A stretch of DNA of 64,000 nucleotides, taken from positions 18,441 to 82,440 of the forward strand of contig NZ_CALXSK010000009.1 in the NCBI RefSeq assembly GCF_944391105.1, written 5' to 3'. A program made the position numbers and the translations under genes. This DNA comes from an uncultured Victivallis sp. (GTDB taxonomy: Bacteria > Verrucomicrobiota > Lentisphaeria > Victivallales > Victivallaceae). The notes under the pieces are model-generated. The model was not told where the DNA came from. It made no database searches and was given only the letters and a program-made list of their open reading frames with translations. This document shows positions 1 to 9,900 of the stretch, piece after piece. The first letter of the stretch is position 1; the number at the start of each line of letters is the position of its first letter.

Positions 1-2712
1 AACCACTACCCGAAATTCTACATGCCGGACGGGCGGCTGGCGGATAAGAACGATCTGCGCGAAGTCTGCTTCGACAACATGGAGTATCGCTACGGATTCG
101 ATCCGCGCAAGATCACTGAGCCGGATGCGAAGCAGAAGGAGATTCTAGACCGCATGGAGTATGAACTCGGCGTCATTGAAAAGACCGGGTTCATCAGTTA
201 TTTCTTCGTGGTGTCGGACTTCATCCGGCACGCGAAGGGGGAGGGGATTCCGGTCGGTCCGGGGCGCGGTTCCGGCGCCGGTTCGCTTGTGGCGTACCTG
301 ACGCGGATCACGGACATCGACCCGTTGCGGTTCCACCTCTTCTTCGAACGGTTTCTGAACCCGGAGCGCGTGAGCCCGCCGGATTTCGACATCGACTTCT
401 GCGAAAAGCGGCGCGGTGAAGTGATCGACTACGTCCGGCAGAAATACGGCTTCGACAGCGTCGCGCAGATCTGCACCTACGGACTGCTGAAGGCGAAGGC
501 GGTTGTGAAAGACGTCGCGCGCGTTCTCGGGCATGATTTCGAGTTCGGCAACCGGCTGACCAAACTGATTCCGGAGGATCCGAAGATGACGCTTGACAAG
601 GCGGTCGAGCAGTCGAAGGAGCTCGCCGCACTCATCGAGAGTGATCCGGAGGTCGCGCAGGTGTTCAAGTTTGCGAAGGTGCTTGAGGGGCTGAACCGGC
701 AGACCGGGATTCACGCCGCCGGAGTCATCATCGGCGACCAGCGGCTCGACAACCTTGTGCCGCTGGCCCGGAGCGCGTCGGACAGCATGGTCGTGCCGTT
801 CCCGGCGCACCCGTGCGAGGAGCAGGGGCTCTTGAAGATGGACTTCCTCGGGCTGCGCACGCTTACGATCATCAAGAACGCGCTCGACATGATCAAAAAG
901 AATCACGGAATCGACATCGACATGATGAAGATCCCGCTCGACGATCCGAAAACCTTTGAAATGCTCCGGCGCGGCGATACGGTCGCGGTGTTCCAGCTTG
1001 AATCCGGCGGCATGCAGAATCTCTGCCGGTCGTTCGGAGTGGAGACGCTCGAACACATCATCGCGCTACTGGCGATCTACCGCCCCGGGCCGATGCAGTT
1101 CATCCCGGACTTCATCGCGCGCAAGAAAGGCGAGGCGGAGATCATCTACGACCATCCGCTCATGGAGGCATGCCTCAAGGAGACCTACGGAATCATGCTC
1201 TATCAGGAGCAGATCATGCAGGTTGTGCAGGTGCTCGCCGGCTTCACGCTCGGCGGTGCGGACATTCTGCGCCGGGCGATCGGCAAGAAGAAGGTCGACG
1301 TTCTCGCCAAGCAGAAGGAGAAGTTCTTCAAGGGGTGCAAGGAGACGAACAACATCGATGAGGCGCTCGCGGATCAGATCTGGGAGAAGATCAAGTTGTT
1401 TGCGGGATACGGTTTCAACAAGTCGCACTCTGCGGCCTACGGATTCGTCTGTTATCAGACGGCGTATTTGAAGGCGAACTACCCGGTGGAGTTCATGGCC
1501 GCGGTGCTCACGAGCGAACTTGAGTCGGCCGATCAGATCGCGTTTCTGATCAACGCGTGCCGGGAGATGGGGATCAAGGTGCTGCCTCCGGACGTGAATT
1601 CGTCCGAGATCAGTTTTTCGGTGGACTCCGGCTGCATCCGCTTCGGACTCGGGGCGATCAAAGGAGTCGGCGAAGTGGCGGCTTCAAAGATCATCTCGAG
1701 CCGTGAGACGGATGGAAAATTCGAGAGCTTCCTCGACTTCTGTGAACGGTGCGGCACCGACGTGAATTCACGCATGCTGGAACATCTGACCAGGGCGGGC
1801 GCTCTCGACACGCTCGGGCTGCGGCGCAGTCAGATTCTGATGGTGGCCGAGCCGATGATGAGTTTCGCCGCAAGCCGTGCGAAGGACAGGGCGGCGGGGC
1901 AGGGATCCCTCTTCGATCTGCTCGGAGCGGATGACGGAGCGGACGAAGTCTGTTCGGTGCCGATTCCGGACATTCCGGAGTTCGACCGCGAGGAGATTCT
2001 GCGCAGTGAGAAGGAGCTGCTCGGATTTTACGTGACCGGGCATCCGCTCGATCCGTACGCCGAACTGGTGAAGACCTATTCGAGCTGCCCGATCCGGCGC
2101 ATTGAAAAACTTCCGGACAATTCACAGATCCGGATCGCCGGTATGGTCGGCAGTTTTACGAGCAAATTCAGCAAGAAGAGCGGTAAGCCGTTCGGGGTTA
2201 TGCTTCTGGAGGATCTGGACTCGTCGGTGGAGTGCATGCTCTACGAGCGCGCGTTGAATGATCTGTCGCAGCAGGGGGTGACGCTTGAACCGGGGTTGCC
2301 GGTGCTCGCAACGGTGACGGTCAGCAAGCGTGACGAGGCGGAAAAGCCGCGGGTCATCGTCGAGAAAGTCATGCCGCTGGCGGAGGCGCCGAACGAATTG
2401 ACCGAGGAGCTGCACATCCACTTGTACGCGGATAAACTTGAGCCGGGTGTTCTCGGCAAGGTATCCGAGGCGTGTTTCCGGATGCCGGGCAAGGCGATGG
2501 TCGTGCTCTGCCTGGTCGGGGTGGATGACTCCGTGACGTTCATCGAGGCGCGCCGAGACCGGATCACGGTGACGAAGGCGCTGCTCGATGAACTCGACCG
2601 GCTTTTGACGCCGGGCCACTGGAGATTGAAGGCAATTCCCTACACGCCGCCGACGCGCCGTGCCTGGAATCGCGACCGCGAAAAGGAATCTTCCGCGGCT
2701 TCCGCCCGCTAG
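1..2712 (+). CDS. dnaE: DNA polymerase III alpha subunit (5' truncated by window edge)
   Basis: Replicative polymerase subunit that elongates DNA as part of the Pol III holoenzyme. The reading frame is open from base 1, so the gene starts upstream; about 900 of the usual ~1150 residues are visible. The catalytic palm appears in the motif PDFDIDFCEKRR (about bases 379-414), which carries the conserved aspartates of family C polymerases, preceded by the glycine-rich GPGRGSGAGS motif. Later come the helix-hairpin-helix region and an OB-fold (roughly bases 2120-2390, beginning IRIAGMVGSFTSK). The C-terminus is the usual variable region. The stop codon is only 14 bases from the 3' end of the convergent beta-helix gene, with no obvious terminator between them. 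The full-length DnaE/PolC-type organisation, rather than Gram-positive PolC, fits a Gram-negative-like host. Identification is secure. Confidence 0.97.
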   Translation, partial: NHYPKFYMPDGRLADKNDLREVCFDNMEYRYGFDPRKITEPDAKQKEILDRMEYELGVIEKTGFISYFFVVSDFIRHAKGEGIPVGPGRGSGAGSLVAYLTRITDIDPLRFHLFFERFLNPERVSPPDFDIDFCEKRRGEVIDYVRQKYGFDSVAQICTYGLLKAKAVVKDVARVLGHDFEFGNRLTKLIPEDPKMTLDKAVEQSKELAALIESDPEVAQVFKFAKVLEGLNRQTGIHAAGVIIGDQRLDNLVPLARSASDSMVVPFPAHPCEEQGLLKMDFLGLRTLTIIKNALDMIKKNHGIDIDMMKIPLDDPKTFEMLRRGDTVAVFQLESGGMQNLCRSFGVETLEHIIALLAIYRPGPMQFIPDFIARKKGEAEIIYDHPLMEACLKETYGIMLYQEQIMQVVQVLAGFTLGGADILRRAIGKKKVDVLAKQKEKFFKGCKETNNIDEALADQIWEKIKLFAGYGFNKSHSAAYGFVCYQTAYLKANYPVEFMAAVLTSELESADQIAFLINACREMGIKVLPPDVNSSEISFSVDSGCIRFGLGAIKGVGEVAASKIISSRETDGKFESFLDFCERCGTDVNSRMLEHLTRAGALDTLGLRRSQILMVAEPMMSFAASRAKDRAAGQGSLFDLLGADDGADEVCSVPIPDIPEFDREEILRSEKELLGFYVTGHPLDPYAELVKTYSSCPIRRIEKLPDNSQIRIAGMVGSFTSKFSKKSGKPFGVMLLEDLDSSVECMLYERALNDLSQQGVTLEPGLPVLATVTVSKRDEAEKPRVIVEKVMPLAEAPNELTEELHIHLYADKLEPGVLGKVSEACFRMPGKAMVVLCLVGVDDSVTFIEARRDRITVTKALLDELDRLLTPGHWRLKAIPYTPPTRRAWNRDREKESSAASAR

Positions 2713-2726
2713 TTGCGGGGAAACGA

Positions 2727-4685
2727 TCATCTGCCGAGATTGCCGGAGAGATGATTCCGGGGGATCGACACCTGGTAGCTCTTCTGCTGCCGGACGAATC
2801 CGCCGCTTTGCGGCAGCACGGCGTCGACGTCGTTTCCGGAAACGGTCAAATAGGCCGATCCTTCCATCTCAATGAGCGGCAGATCGGAGCTTCCGACGAT
2901 GTCGATTTCGTTGTCGATGATCCGGATATGCGAGGCGGTCGGAGCGCTTTTCCCGGGAGCGGCCGCGCCGGCGCCGATTCGGAACAGAGTCTTCGCTTCC
3001 GTCTGGAAGCGGTTGCCGGAGATCTCGATGTTGCGGGGCGCGACGAATTCGAATCCGTTGCGGCCGACCGCTTCCGGACGGATGTTCATGAAAAACGGGT
3101 GCGAGAGCGAATCGATCACGACATTGTCCACAAAGAGCCAGTTGCGTCCTCCGGCGAGGAAGCGTGAAACGCCGTCCTCAAACCGGTTCCCGGTGATGAC
3201 CAGCCCGTGGCTCTGGTTGTCCGGCAGCATCAGCATATCCGGAATGTCCCGGGTCGTTTCCAGTGTTTCGAACGGTCCGAACGGTGTGTCGATGGTCACT
3301 TTCAGAAGTCGGCCTTCCGGTTCGACCGAGAGAATGCGCGCTTCTTTTTCTACGCCGGTTTCTCCGGCGGAGGCGCGGATGAGCCCGAGACGACGGCCCG
3401 CGGCCAGAGTGCGGGGATCCCAATCAGACGAGTTCACGTAAATGGTTTTGCCATCCGTTTTTGCCGCGGGATGCACGTAGGAGTGGATGTTCATGAAGTC
3501 ATCGCCGACGTGCCGGATCTCATTCCCCTTCACGAGTCCGCCGAGGCTGATGTTGCGCATGTAGATTCCGTCGGCCGAAGTGGAGACGAAACTGCCCGGC
3601 AGCGCTTCCACTTTACAGTTCACAACGAACGGCCTTTCAGCCGAGTTGTTCAGAATCGCCATCGCCGAAGAGGTGTTTATCGTGATGTTTTCGAGACGGG
3701 TTCGGCTGGAATTGGCGTTGTTGATGGTGTGATTCCCATAAGTTCTGGCGTAGAACGCAATGCGGCTGCCGATGGTGTAGTGCTTCGCGGTCGGAGTGAA
3801 CGAATTGAGTTTGAAGTCAAACGTGTTGTCGTCGATCCGGGTTACGGTCGGCGCACCCTGATGCGGGGCGACGGAACTGCGCGCGGGGCGCAGGGAACCG
3901 GGAATCCGTTCCGGAGAGTAGACCCGCATGAGACCCCGGGTCTGCGCCTCCCGGAACATCGGTTCGGTCGGAGCGGTCATGCCCGGATCAATTACGACGC
4001 GAATGGTGTCGTCGGCCGGAAATCCTGTGATGACGCCGGTTGTGTAGGGGACTTTCCGATAAGTCAAGGTGAGATTCTTCACGCCGACGTTGTCGCAGTT
4101 GAGAATGCGGATCGCCACATCAAGGGGGCCGGGCAGCAGAATTTCCGTGCCGTGTTCCCCGACGAGGCGGAGATTTTTCAGATTGTCGAGCTTCACGTTG
4201 CCGGTTTCCGGGCCGACGCACCGTATGAGATATCGTCCGCGCGGCAGAAACACGGTGCGTCTGCCGGTGGTGTCGGCCGCTGCGGCTGCGATTGCCTTGC
4301 GGAGCGCTTCCCCATCATCGGCCGAGCCGTCTCCTCTGGCTCCGAAATCCCTGACGTTGTAGTGTCTGCTTTCGTCGATCACGGGAGTGTTCCGGGCAAA
4401 CTCGATCTCTTCCGCGAGGCGGGTGAGCAGATAATCATAGTCGGCCTTCAGACTTGCCGTTTGTTCGGCATCCCGTTCGATCGCCCGTTCCAGATTCGTG
4501 AGAATCTTTTTCTGAGCCGCCAGCCACTCGCCGAGCAGCGGATCGGTTGCGGCGATTGTTTCGAGGGTCGTCCGTGAGAGCAGATCGTCCCGTCTGCAGT
4601 TGAGATCGGAGAGTGACGGGTCCGCGGCGAAGAGAGCTCCGGCCAGAAGCGCGCCGAAGCCGGCGAGTATCCTTTTCGACATCAT
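2727..4685 (-). CDS. Secreted right-handed beta-helix / pectate-lyase-superfamily protein
   Basis: Predicted exported parallel beta-helix protein of 652 residues, probably acting on or binding polysaccharide. The start chosen is the first of two adjacent ATGs, 11 bases downstream of an AAGGAAT Shine-Dalgarno; an N-terminal signal peptide follows (MMSKRILAGFGALLAGALFA). After a short helical stretch, a Pectate_lyase_3-type opening is seen around residues 105-150 (YNVRDFGARGDGSADDGEAL), followed by repeated short turns rich in N, G and hydrophobics typical of beta-helix rungs. No catalytic residues can be assigned by eye, so the substrate is unknown and a tail-spike or lyase role cannot be distinguished. 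It is the last gene of a minus-strand run with a pseudopilin and a GntR/LacI-like regulator upstream, which suggests induced use of a particular glycan. Confidence 0.8.
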   Translation of the reverse strand: MMSKRILAGFGALLAGALFAADPSLSDLNCRRDDLLSRTTLETIAATDPLLGEWLAAQKKILTNLERAIERDAEQTASLKADYDYLLTRLAEEIEFARNTPVIDESRHYNVRDFGARGDGSADDGEALRKAIAAAAADTTGRRTVFLPRGRYLIRCVGPETGNVKLDNLKNLRLVGEHGTEILLPGPLDVAIRILNCDNVGVKNLTLTYRKVPYTTGVITGFPADDTIRVVIDPGMTAPTEPMFREAQTRGLMRVYSPERIPGSLRPARSSVAPHQGAPTVTRIDDNTFDFKLNSFTPTAKHYTIGSRIAFYARTYGNHTINNANSSRTRLENITINTSSAMAILNNSAERPFVVNCKVEALPGSFVSTSADGIYMRNISLGGLVKGNEIRHVGDDFMNIHSYVHPAAKTDGKTIYVNSSDWDPRTLAAGRRLGLIRASAGETGVEKEARILSVEPEGRLLKVTIDTPFGPFETLETTRDIPDMLMLPDNQSHGLVITGNRFEDGVSRFLAGGRNWLFVDNVVIDSLSHPFFMNIRPEAVGRNGFEFVAPRNIEISGNRFQTEAKTLFRIGAGAAAPGKSAPTASHIRIIDNEIDIVGSSDLPLIEMEGSAYLTVSGNDVDAVLPQSGGFVRQQKSYQVSIPRNHLSGNLGR

Positions 4686-4710
4686 ATTGAGATTCCTTCG
4701 GGGTGGATGG

Positions 4711-5484
4711 TTACTGTACATTCCAGTGCTTATCCTGCGTACCCTGCCAGTAGATGACCACCTCTTGAATGGACGGAGACTGGCCCTGGGCAAGCATGAC
4801 GGTATTGATAAGAGTGGCATGGCCGTCCATGAAGAGCATGTTGTTGCCGTTGACGTGGTGGAATCTCCACTCGCTTTTTACATGCGCAGGCATCGGATTC
4901 TCCCAGCGCCACCAGACGGACTGCCCGTAGGTGGAGGGATTCAGATAGTAGTCGATCACCGGATGATAGGCGTCGGAAATTGCCATCGCGCGTGACGGCG
5001 CCCGTAATTTTCCCGGACGCGGGGCCACCTTGTATGCCGCCATGGTCGAAACATCGATCGCTCCGATATTGAAGGTGTAGTGCAAATAGTCGTTCCCGTC
5101 ATGCTGCGGCGCCGACGGGCAGTGAATGAGAACGTTTTTGCCCGCTTTTGCCGGAGAGGTCAAGTAGTTCAGACGGACCAGCGCCGTCGCCCAGTGGGAG
5201 GCGTTGGCGGGATTGGAGGCGTATCCGTAGGCGGCGTCATAGTAGGGAATCGTCCAGAAGTCGTTGTAGTCGTTCGCGTAGAGCATTTCCGAAAGCCCGA
5301 ACTGCTTCTGGTTTGAAAGGCAGGAGATGCTCTTTCCCCGTTCCCGCGCCTGATTCAGCGCCGGCAGCAGCATCGATGCGAGAATCGCGATGATCGCTAT
5401 AACGACCAGAAGTTCAATCAATGTGAAGTGACGCATCATAAAGGGTGCGGCTTTGCGGGGGACGGCATTGCATTTCATCTCCAT
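4711..5484 (-). CDS. Type II pseudopilin-like protein (prepilin N-terminal methylation domain)
   Basis: Protein of 257 residues with a class III prepilin signal: a short basic leader, then [17 protein letters not shown], which is the prepilin peptidase cleavage and methylation motif and also a membrane helix (about residues 23-42). The C-terminal end carries the [15 protein letters not shown] motif typical of the H-x9-DG group of such proteins that is greatly expanded in Lentisphaerota and Planctomycetota. An ATG two codons inside a GTG is preferred because GAGG lies 9 bases upstream of it. It sits between the regulator gene and the beta-helix gene, 25 bases from the latter, so the two are probably cotranscribed. 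Role inferred: surface display or secretion apparatus component matched to the neighbouring secreted enzyme; no direct evidence. Confidence 0.88.
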   Translation of the reverse strand: MEMKCNAVPRKAAPFMMRHFTLIELLVVIAIIAILASMLLPALNQARERGKSISCLSNQKQFGLSEMLYANDYNDFWTIPYYDAAYGYASNPANASHWATALVRLNYLTSPAKAGKNVLIHCPSAPQHDGNDYLHYTFNIGAIDVSTMAAYKVAPRPGKLRAPSRAMAISDAYHPVIDYYLNPSTYGQSVWWRWENPMPAHVKSEWRFHHVNGNNMLFMDGHATLINTVMLAQGQSPSIQEVVIYWQGTQDKHWNVQ

Positions 5485-5559
5485 AGTCACTTTCCTCTGG
5501 GGTTGATGATTATTGTGGGGGTTATGGTGTCTGGATCGTTGGTTCGGGCACCGGGAAAA

Positions 5560-6663
5560 TCATTTTTCTTTCAATTTTTTCATGGTTTTTCCTTCGATGA
5601 ATTCCGGAGAGACCATGGCGTACTGCGCCGGGAGTTCCGGATTGGCGAGCCGCGCTCGAATCAGTTCGAAGGCCCGGATTGCGTGGTCGCGCAGCGATAC
5701 CTTCAGGTAGGTGGGTTCCGGCCGGTAGAATTCCAGTTCCTGCCGGTCTCCGATGGCGACGACGGAAACATCCTCCGGGACGCGCAGACCAAGATCCGAG
5801 AAGGCCGCCATGACTCCCGAGAGAAACGGAACGCGTGTGATGATTGCCGTAAAGGGAGGGTGCGTGCCGATCGACTTGAGTTTCTCGTAGATTGTCCGGT
5901 GAGGGAGTTCAAACCGCGGCGTTTCCACGAGAATCGACAGGGGGTCGACGGCAGCGGCCCCGATGGTTTCCGTGATCCGCTGTTTCCAGACGGAGTGAAA
6001 AGTCGGGACATCGACGCTCTGCTGGTCGTTCATAAGCGAACACTGTTCAACAAGGGCGATGCGGGTGTGTCCCGCTTCCGCGAGTTTGTCGAGGATGATC
6101 CGAAATTCGACTTCCATGGAACCGCAAACGGCGTCAAGCCCGAAGTAGTGGGCGGGGATGCCGATGAATACAACCGGTTTTTCGTTTTTCTGAAGCTTTT
6201 TGAGCAGCTCGGACGGCATCTGCGTGATCGGCTGCGGGGCAAAGCAGACAAGAGCGTCGAAATTAGTCCAGGCGTCCAGCAGCGCCCGGTCCTCCCAGTG
6301 CCGGATCGACACCATCTTCGGCAGCCACCCTTCATGTTCCGCGGTTTCGCTGGCGTACATCACGAAATCGGAATTCTCCGGTGCCGTCCAGGCCGGAACC
6401 ACGATCCCGAGCTGCCGCTGCACCTTGTGCCCCGGAATCGTGTGTGAAACAAAGGTGCCCACTCTCGGAATCCGCTCCAGATACTTTTCCGCCACTAGGG
6501 TGCCGATGGCTTTGCGGACGGTCATGTAGCTTGCATTCAGCTGCTCCGTCAATTCGCGTTCGGATGGGAGTACCGAGCCGCGCGGAAAATTCCCGAGCTC
6601 AATCTGGCGCAGCAGCTGCTCCCGGATTCCCGCCGTTTTTCCGCCGTACGTCCTCTTTTCCAT
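5560..6663 (-). CDS. GntR-type winged-helix regulator with LacI-like sugar-binding domain
   Basis: Transcriptional regulator of 367 residues. The N-terminal 75 residues form a GntR winged helix (GIREQLLRQIELGNFPRG followed by LPSERELTEQLNASYMTVRK), and from about residue 84 the protein looks like a LacI/periplasmic-binding effector domain (QRQLGIVVPAW onward), the architecture of AraR-type repressors. Start chosen at an ATG preceded by GGAGCGAG; the longer open frame upstream lies in the promoter. It has its own promoter and a palindrome overlapping the -10 box, suggesting autorepression. It is upstream of, and on the same strand as, the pseudopilin and beta-helix genes, 75 bases from the former, so it likely controls them in response to a sugar released from their substrate. 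The ligand is unknown. Confidence 0.88.
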   Translation of the reverse strand: MEKRTYGGKTAGIREQLLRQIELGNFPRGSVLPSERELTEQLNASYMTVRKAIGTLVAEKYLERIPRVGTFVSHTIPGHKVQRQLGIVVPAWTAPENSDFVMYASETAEHEGWLPKMVSIRHWEDRALLDAWTNFDALVCFAPQPITQMPSELLKKLQKNEKPVVFIGIPAHYFGLDAVCGSMEVEFRIILDKLAEAGHTRIALVEQCSLMNDQQSVDVPTFHSVWKQRITETIGAAAVDPLSILVETPRFELPHRTIYEKLKSIGTHPPFTAIITRVPFLSGVMAAFSDLGLRVPEDVSVVAIGDRQELEFYRPEPTYLKVSLRDHAIRAFELIRARLANPELPAQYAMVSPEFIEGKTMKKLKEK

Positions 6664-6696
6664 TCTCGCTCCTGCCTTTATAAAATATCTTATCTT

Positions 6697-6711
6697 GCTA
6701 TATATTATAGC
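6697..6711. promoter_or_regulatory. Palindrome GCTATA-TAT-TATAGC over the -10 of the GntR-like gene
   Basis: A perfect 6+6 inverted repeat with a 3-base spacer covers the -10 hexamer of the regulator's promoter. A bound repressor here would block RNA polymerase, so it is a candidate autoregulatory operator. No second copy was noticed near the pseudopilin gene. Confidence 0.5.
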
Positions 6712-6732
6712 AGACTGCGATCTATTTGCCAA
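6704..6732 (-). promoter_or_regulatory. Sigma-70 promoter of the GntR/LacI-like regulator operon
   Basis: On the minus strand TTGGCA is followed after 17 bases by TATAAT. Transcription would start about 35-40 bases before the ATG at 6663. The rest of the gap between this gene and the glycosidase (to 6946) holds only the glycosidase terminator and an AT-rich stretch. Confidence 0.75.
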
Positions 6733-6890
6733 GAGGTGTCAAAGATTTTTTTCAAAAATTTTTTTTCATGCCGTTCCGGCAGGAAGCTCCCGCCGTATCG
6801 ATACATTGCCGAAGGGAAGACGCAGAGGGGGGCGGGAGACGGGTTCGGGCTGATTCGGATCAGTCGCCGGACGATCGAAAAGGCGATGAA

Positions 6891-6932
6891 ACAAAAAATG
6901 CCTCCGCCGGTCGATTGGGGCCGGTCGGAGGC
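6891..6932 (-). terminator. Strong intrinsic terminator after the glycosidase
   Basis: Minus-strand hairpin with arms GCCTCCG/CGGAGGC extended by CCGG/CCGG, followed by ATTTTTTG. It lies 15 bases past the glycosidase stop codon and separates that operon from the GntR-like regulator. Confidence 0.9.
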
Positions 6933-6946
6933 GGCAGGCAGAACGG

Positions 6947-9900
6947 CTATTTGCGTCTGGACAGTTCGTACAGGAAACCGGACCCGTCCGGCGAAAAGAC
7001 CCGGGCGGGGAATCGGATCGTTCCTTTTCCGGAACGGGAGAACGGAACTTTTCCCAGACGTCTGCCGGAGGAATCGACGCGATAGAGTTCGAATTCCGCG
7101 TCGGAGGACACGCCGCACTCGATTTCCGCTTCTCCCCGTTCTGCGAGGAAACGGCCTTTGCTGAATTGTTCCAGGCGGGTTCCGGCGGCGTTTCCGAACT
7201 TCAATTTTTCAACCTGCGTATCGGTCAGGTGGAGCAGCAGGATTCGATCGGATTGATCCAGCGGCGTTCCGGTAGTGGAGATTGCCGCGAAGACGCCGCG
7301 CCCGACGTGGTTCCGTACCTGAAGAAAATCACCCCGGCCTGTACTTTCAGCGGGCAGGATCACCGCTTCACAGGTCGGCGAGACGACCCGGAACGTGCCT
7401 TTTTCTGCATTCAGTTCGATCTGACCGGTGGCGGAGCGATACCGTTTCCGATCCAAATCGAACAGGTTGCCGGAGATCACTCCGGCCCGGGCCATCGAAT
7501 CCAGTACGCCGAACGATTGTTCTCCGCCAATGGGGAAGGTCGGGAGAGTTTTCGGAAATGCGGCCGGGGAGGCCCCCGCCAGTTTCAGCCAGCCCGCATA
7601 CCGCGACGCATCCGGAGCCGTTCCGGGAGGCACGACCAGGGAGCCGATTCTGACGAGCAACCCGAGCCTGATAAGATCTCCGGCCGGCATCGCCGAAAAC
7701 GGCGCGTGCCCATTCGCATCCAGCAGGAGGGCTAGACAGATCGGAGCTGGTCGCACCCCGCGGTCCAGGAAAAGACGGATTCCGATCAGCTGGGAAAGAT
7801 ATTTGACCGGATCCTGCGCCGAAGCGAAGAAGTCGCCTTCCCCGGTTGTTTCCCCTTCCAGCTGCCGGGGATGATGGGTGTAGACGAAGTGAAAGAGTCC
7901 GTCCCAATCCTGCAGTGCGGCATATGCTCCGGTCAAAACCGGTCCCTCGGCCCGGAAACGATTCGGCGCGGGGAAGTCGAACTCGGTCACCATCATCGGC
8001 CGGTCGAGCAGACGCGACAGCATCAGCCGCGCGGGGGATTCCGCTTCGCTCCGGATCACGGACTGATTTCGCAGCCGGGAAGGGGGATTCCAGCGGTTGA
8101 CTCCCACATAGACCGGATGATCCCAGTATTTGTGAATATCCACATAGTCGTATGCCGCCCGCAGAACCGTCGTGCGCAGGGCTGTGGTTGCATTTTGGTC
8201 GTTGAGCGGGATCGTTACTCCGAGCTCTCGCACAAATTGCTCCAGATCACGGTAGGATTCCTCATAGATTTCCGTGAGGAAGTCGGCATAGACCGGATTG
8301 TCCGCTGAAGCGGGACTTTCCGGCAGCGAGTGTTCTTTCAGCCATTCTGCGAACAGTTTCCGATACAATGCGACGCTTTCCGGAGCATGGGTCCAGGTGC
8401 GATATACGTCGTTTTCATTGATGAGGGAGAGCGAGAAGAGAACCGGATCGTCTTTCAACGCGAGGCCCGTGTAGGGATTGACATGCGTGAGCCACGCCCG
8501 GGAGAACTCTTTCAGATTTTCGCGGGCGGATTTCAGAACGCAGACCAGCGCCTTGTAGCCGCCGAGTTGAAACTGTTTTCCCGGGAACTCCGGAATTTCC
8601 CCCGGTTCCGTCTGCCGGACGACGTAGAGGTCCGTGGAAATGTAGATTCCTCTCTCCTTGAGGCAGGCAATGAAATATTCCAGCCGGTCCAGCCGGTCCG
8701 GGTCGAGAACGGTGGAGGTTCCGTTCTCATGCCGCACGAGCAGATGATCGTGGTTGTGGATTCGGACGGCATTGTATCCTGCCGCCGCGATCCGGTCGGC
8801 GATCTTCTCCGCCTGTTTCTTGTCGAGGAACAGCGCGTTGCCTCCCAGATTCGTTCCGTAGAAGCGGATCGGTTCATCCGGACGGTCCCGGAATACGAAT
8901 TTCCCGTTGCGGACCATGATCGGTCCGTATTTCCCCGCGGGCGCATCGAGGGTATTCGAGAAATCGAGAACGGAGCCTGGCAGAACGTCTCGTTTGTAGA
9001 GGATCGGTTTCCACTCCGTCCCTTCGGTGATGAACACCGGGATGTCTTTGCCGCGCGGCGGGCACGCATCGTGGAGAGATGCCGCGACAATCCCCCAGAC
9101 CGACCGCCCCAGAGCTTCAAAGCTCAGGCTTTGAACCGGTTTGGAGTCGATCGGAAAGCTCGAGCGGTACAGGCCCACCAGAGAACTGGGATTTTCCCCT
9201 GTCCATGCCACCGTGCCGTTCGGACAATTCTGCGGCATCCACCAGTTGTCGACATCCCTTCCGCCGCAGACCGTGATCCGGGTCGATGTTCCGTCGGTGT
9301 AGGAAATCTGAACGGTTCCGATCGGTTTTTTCTCCGGCCATGCGAGCGCGTGGAGCAGAGAAAGGTATTTTCCGGAAGGTTGTTCAGGCTGTTCGATCTC
9401 CACCGGTCCGGAGTGGCCGGGACGATTGCCGCCCAGCACCAGGCAGGTTTTGCGATTGTTCTCTTTCGGGTCGACGATGGAAAATTCGATTCCGTCGAAC
9501 CTCTGTTTTCCGGTCGGAAGCAGCCTGAGATCGTTCTCTGCTCCCTGATCGGTCCAGCCGCCGACGCCGTCTTCCGCCTGCTGATCGCGAAATTCCCGGT
9601 TGAATCCGGCCCGCAGGTCCAGCGGCTTGCTCCGGTAGGGGATTTGCGAGATGATCAGCGACAGGCGGGCCTGTTGCAGTTCCCCTTCGGACGGCGTAAA
9701 CAGAATGCGGAGCGAATAACCGGGAAACTTCCATTTGCTGTTATCCTGCAGGTGCAGTTCGAAATCCCCTCGGAAACGCAGCAGGCTCTCCTTCAGCGGA
9801 ATGATCAGTTCGGTCGCTTTTCCCCGGTACAGAAGAATTTTCCCGCTTCTGGACGCATTCTCCGGCAGTTGAACGGCGCTGCTGTTGACCTGCAGCGTTT

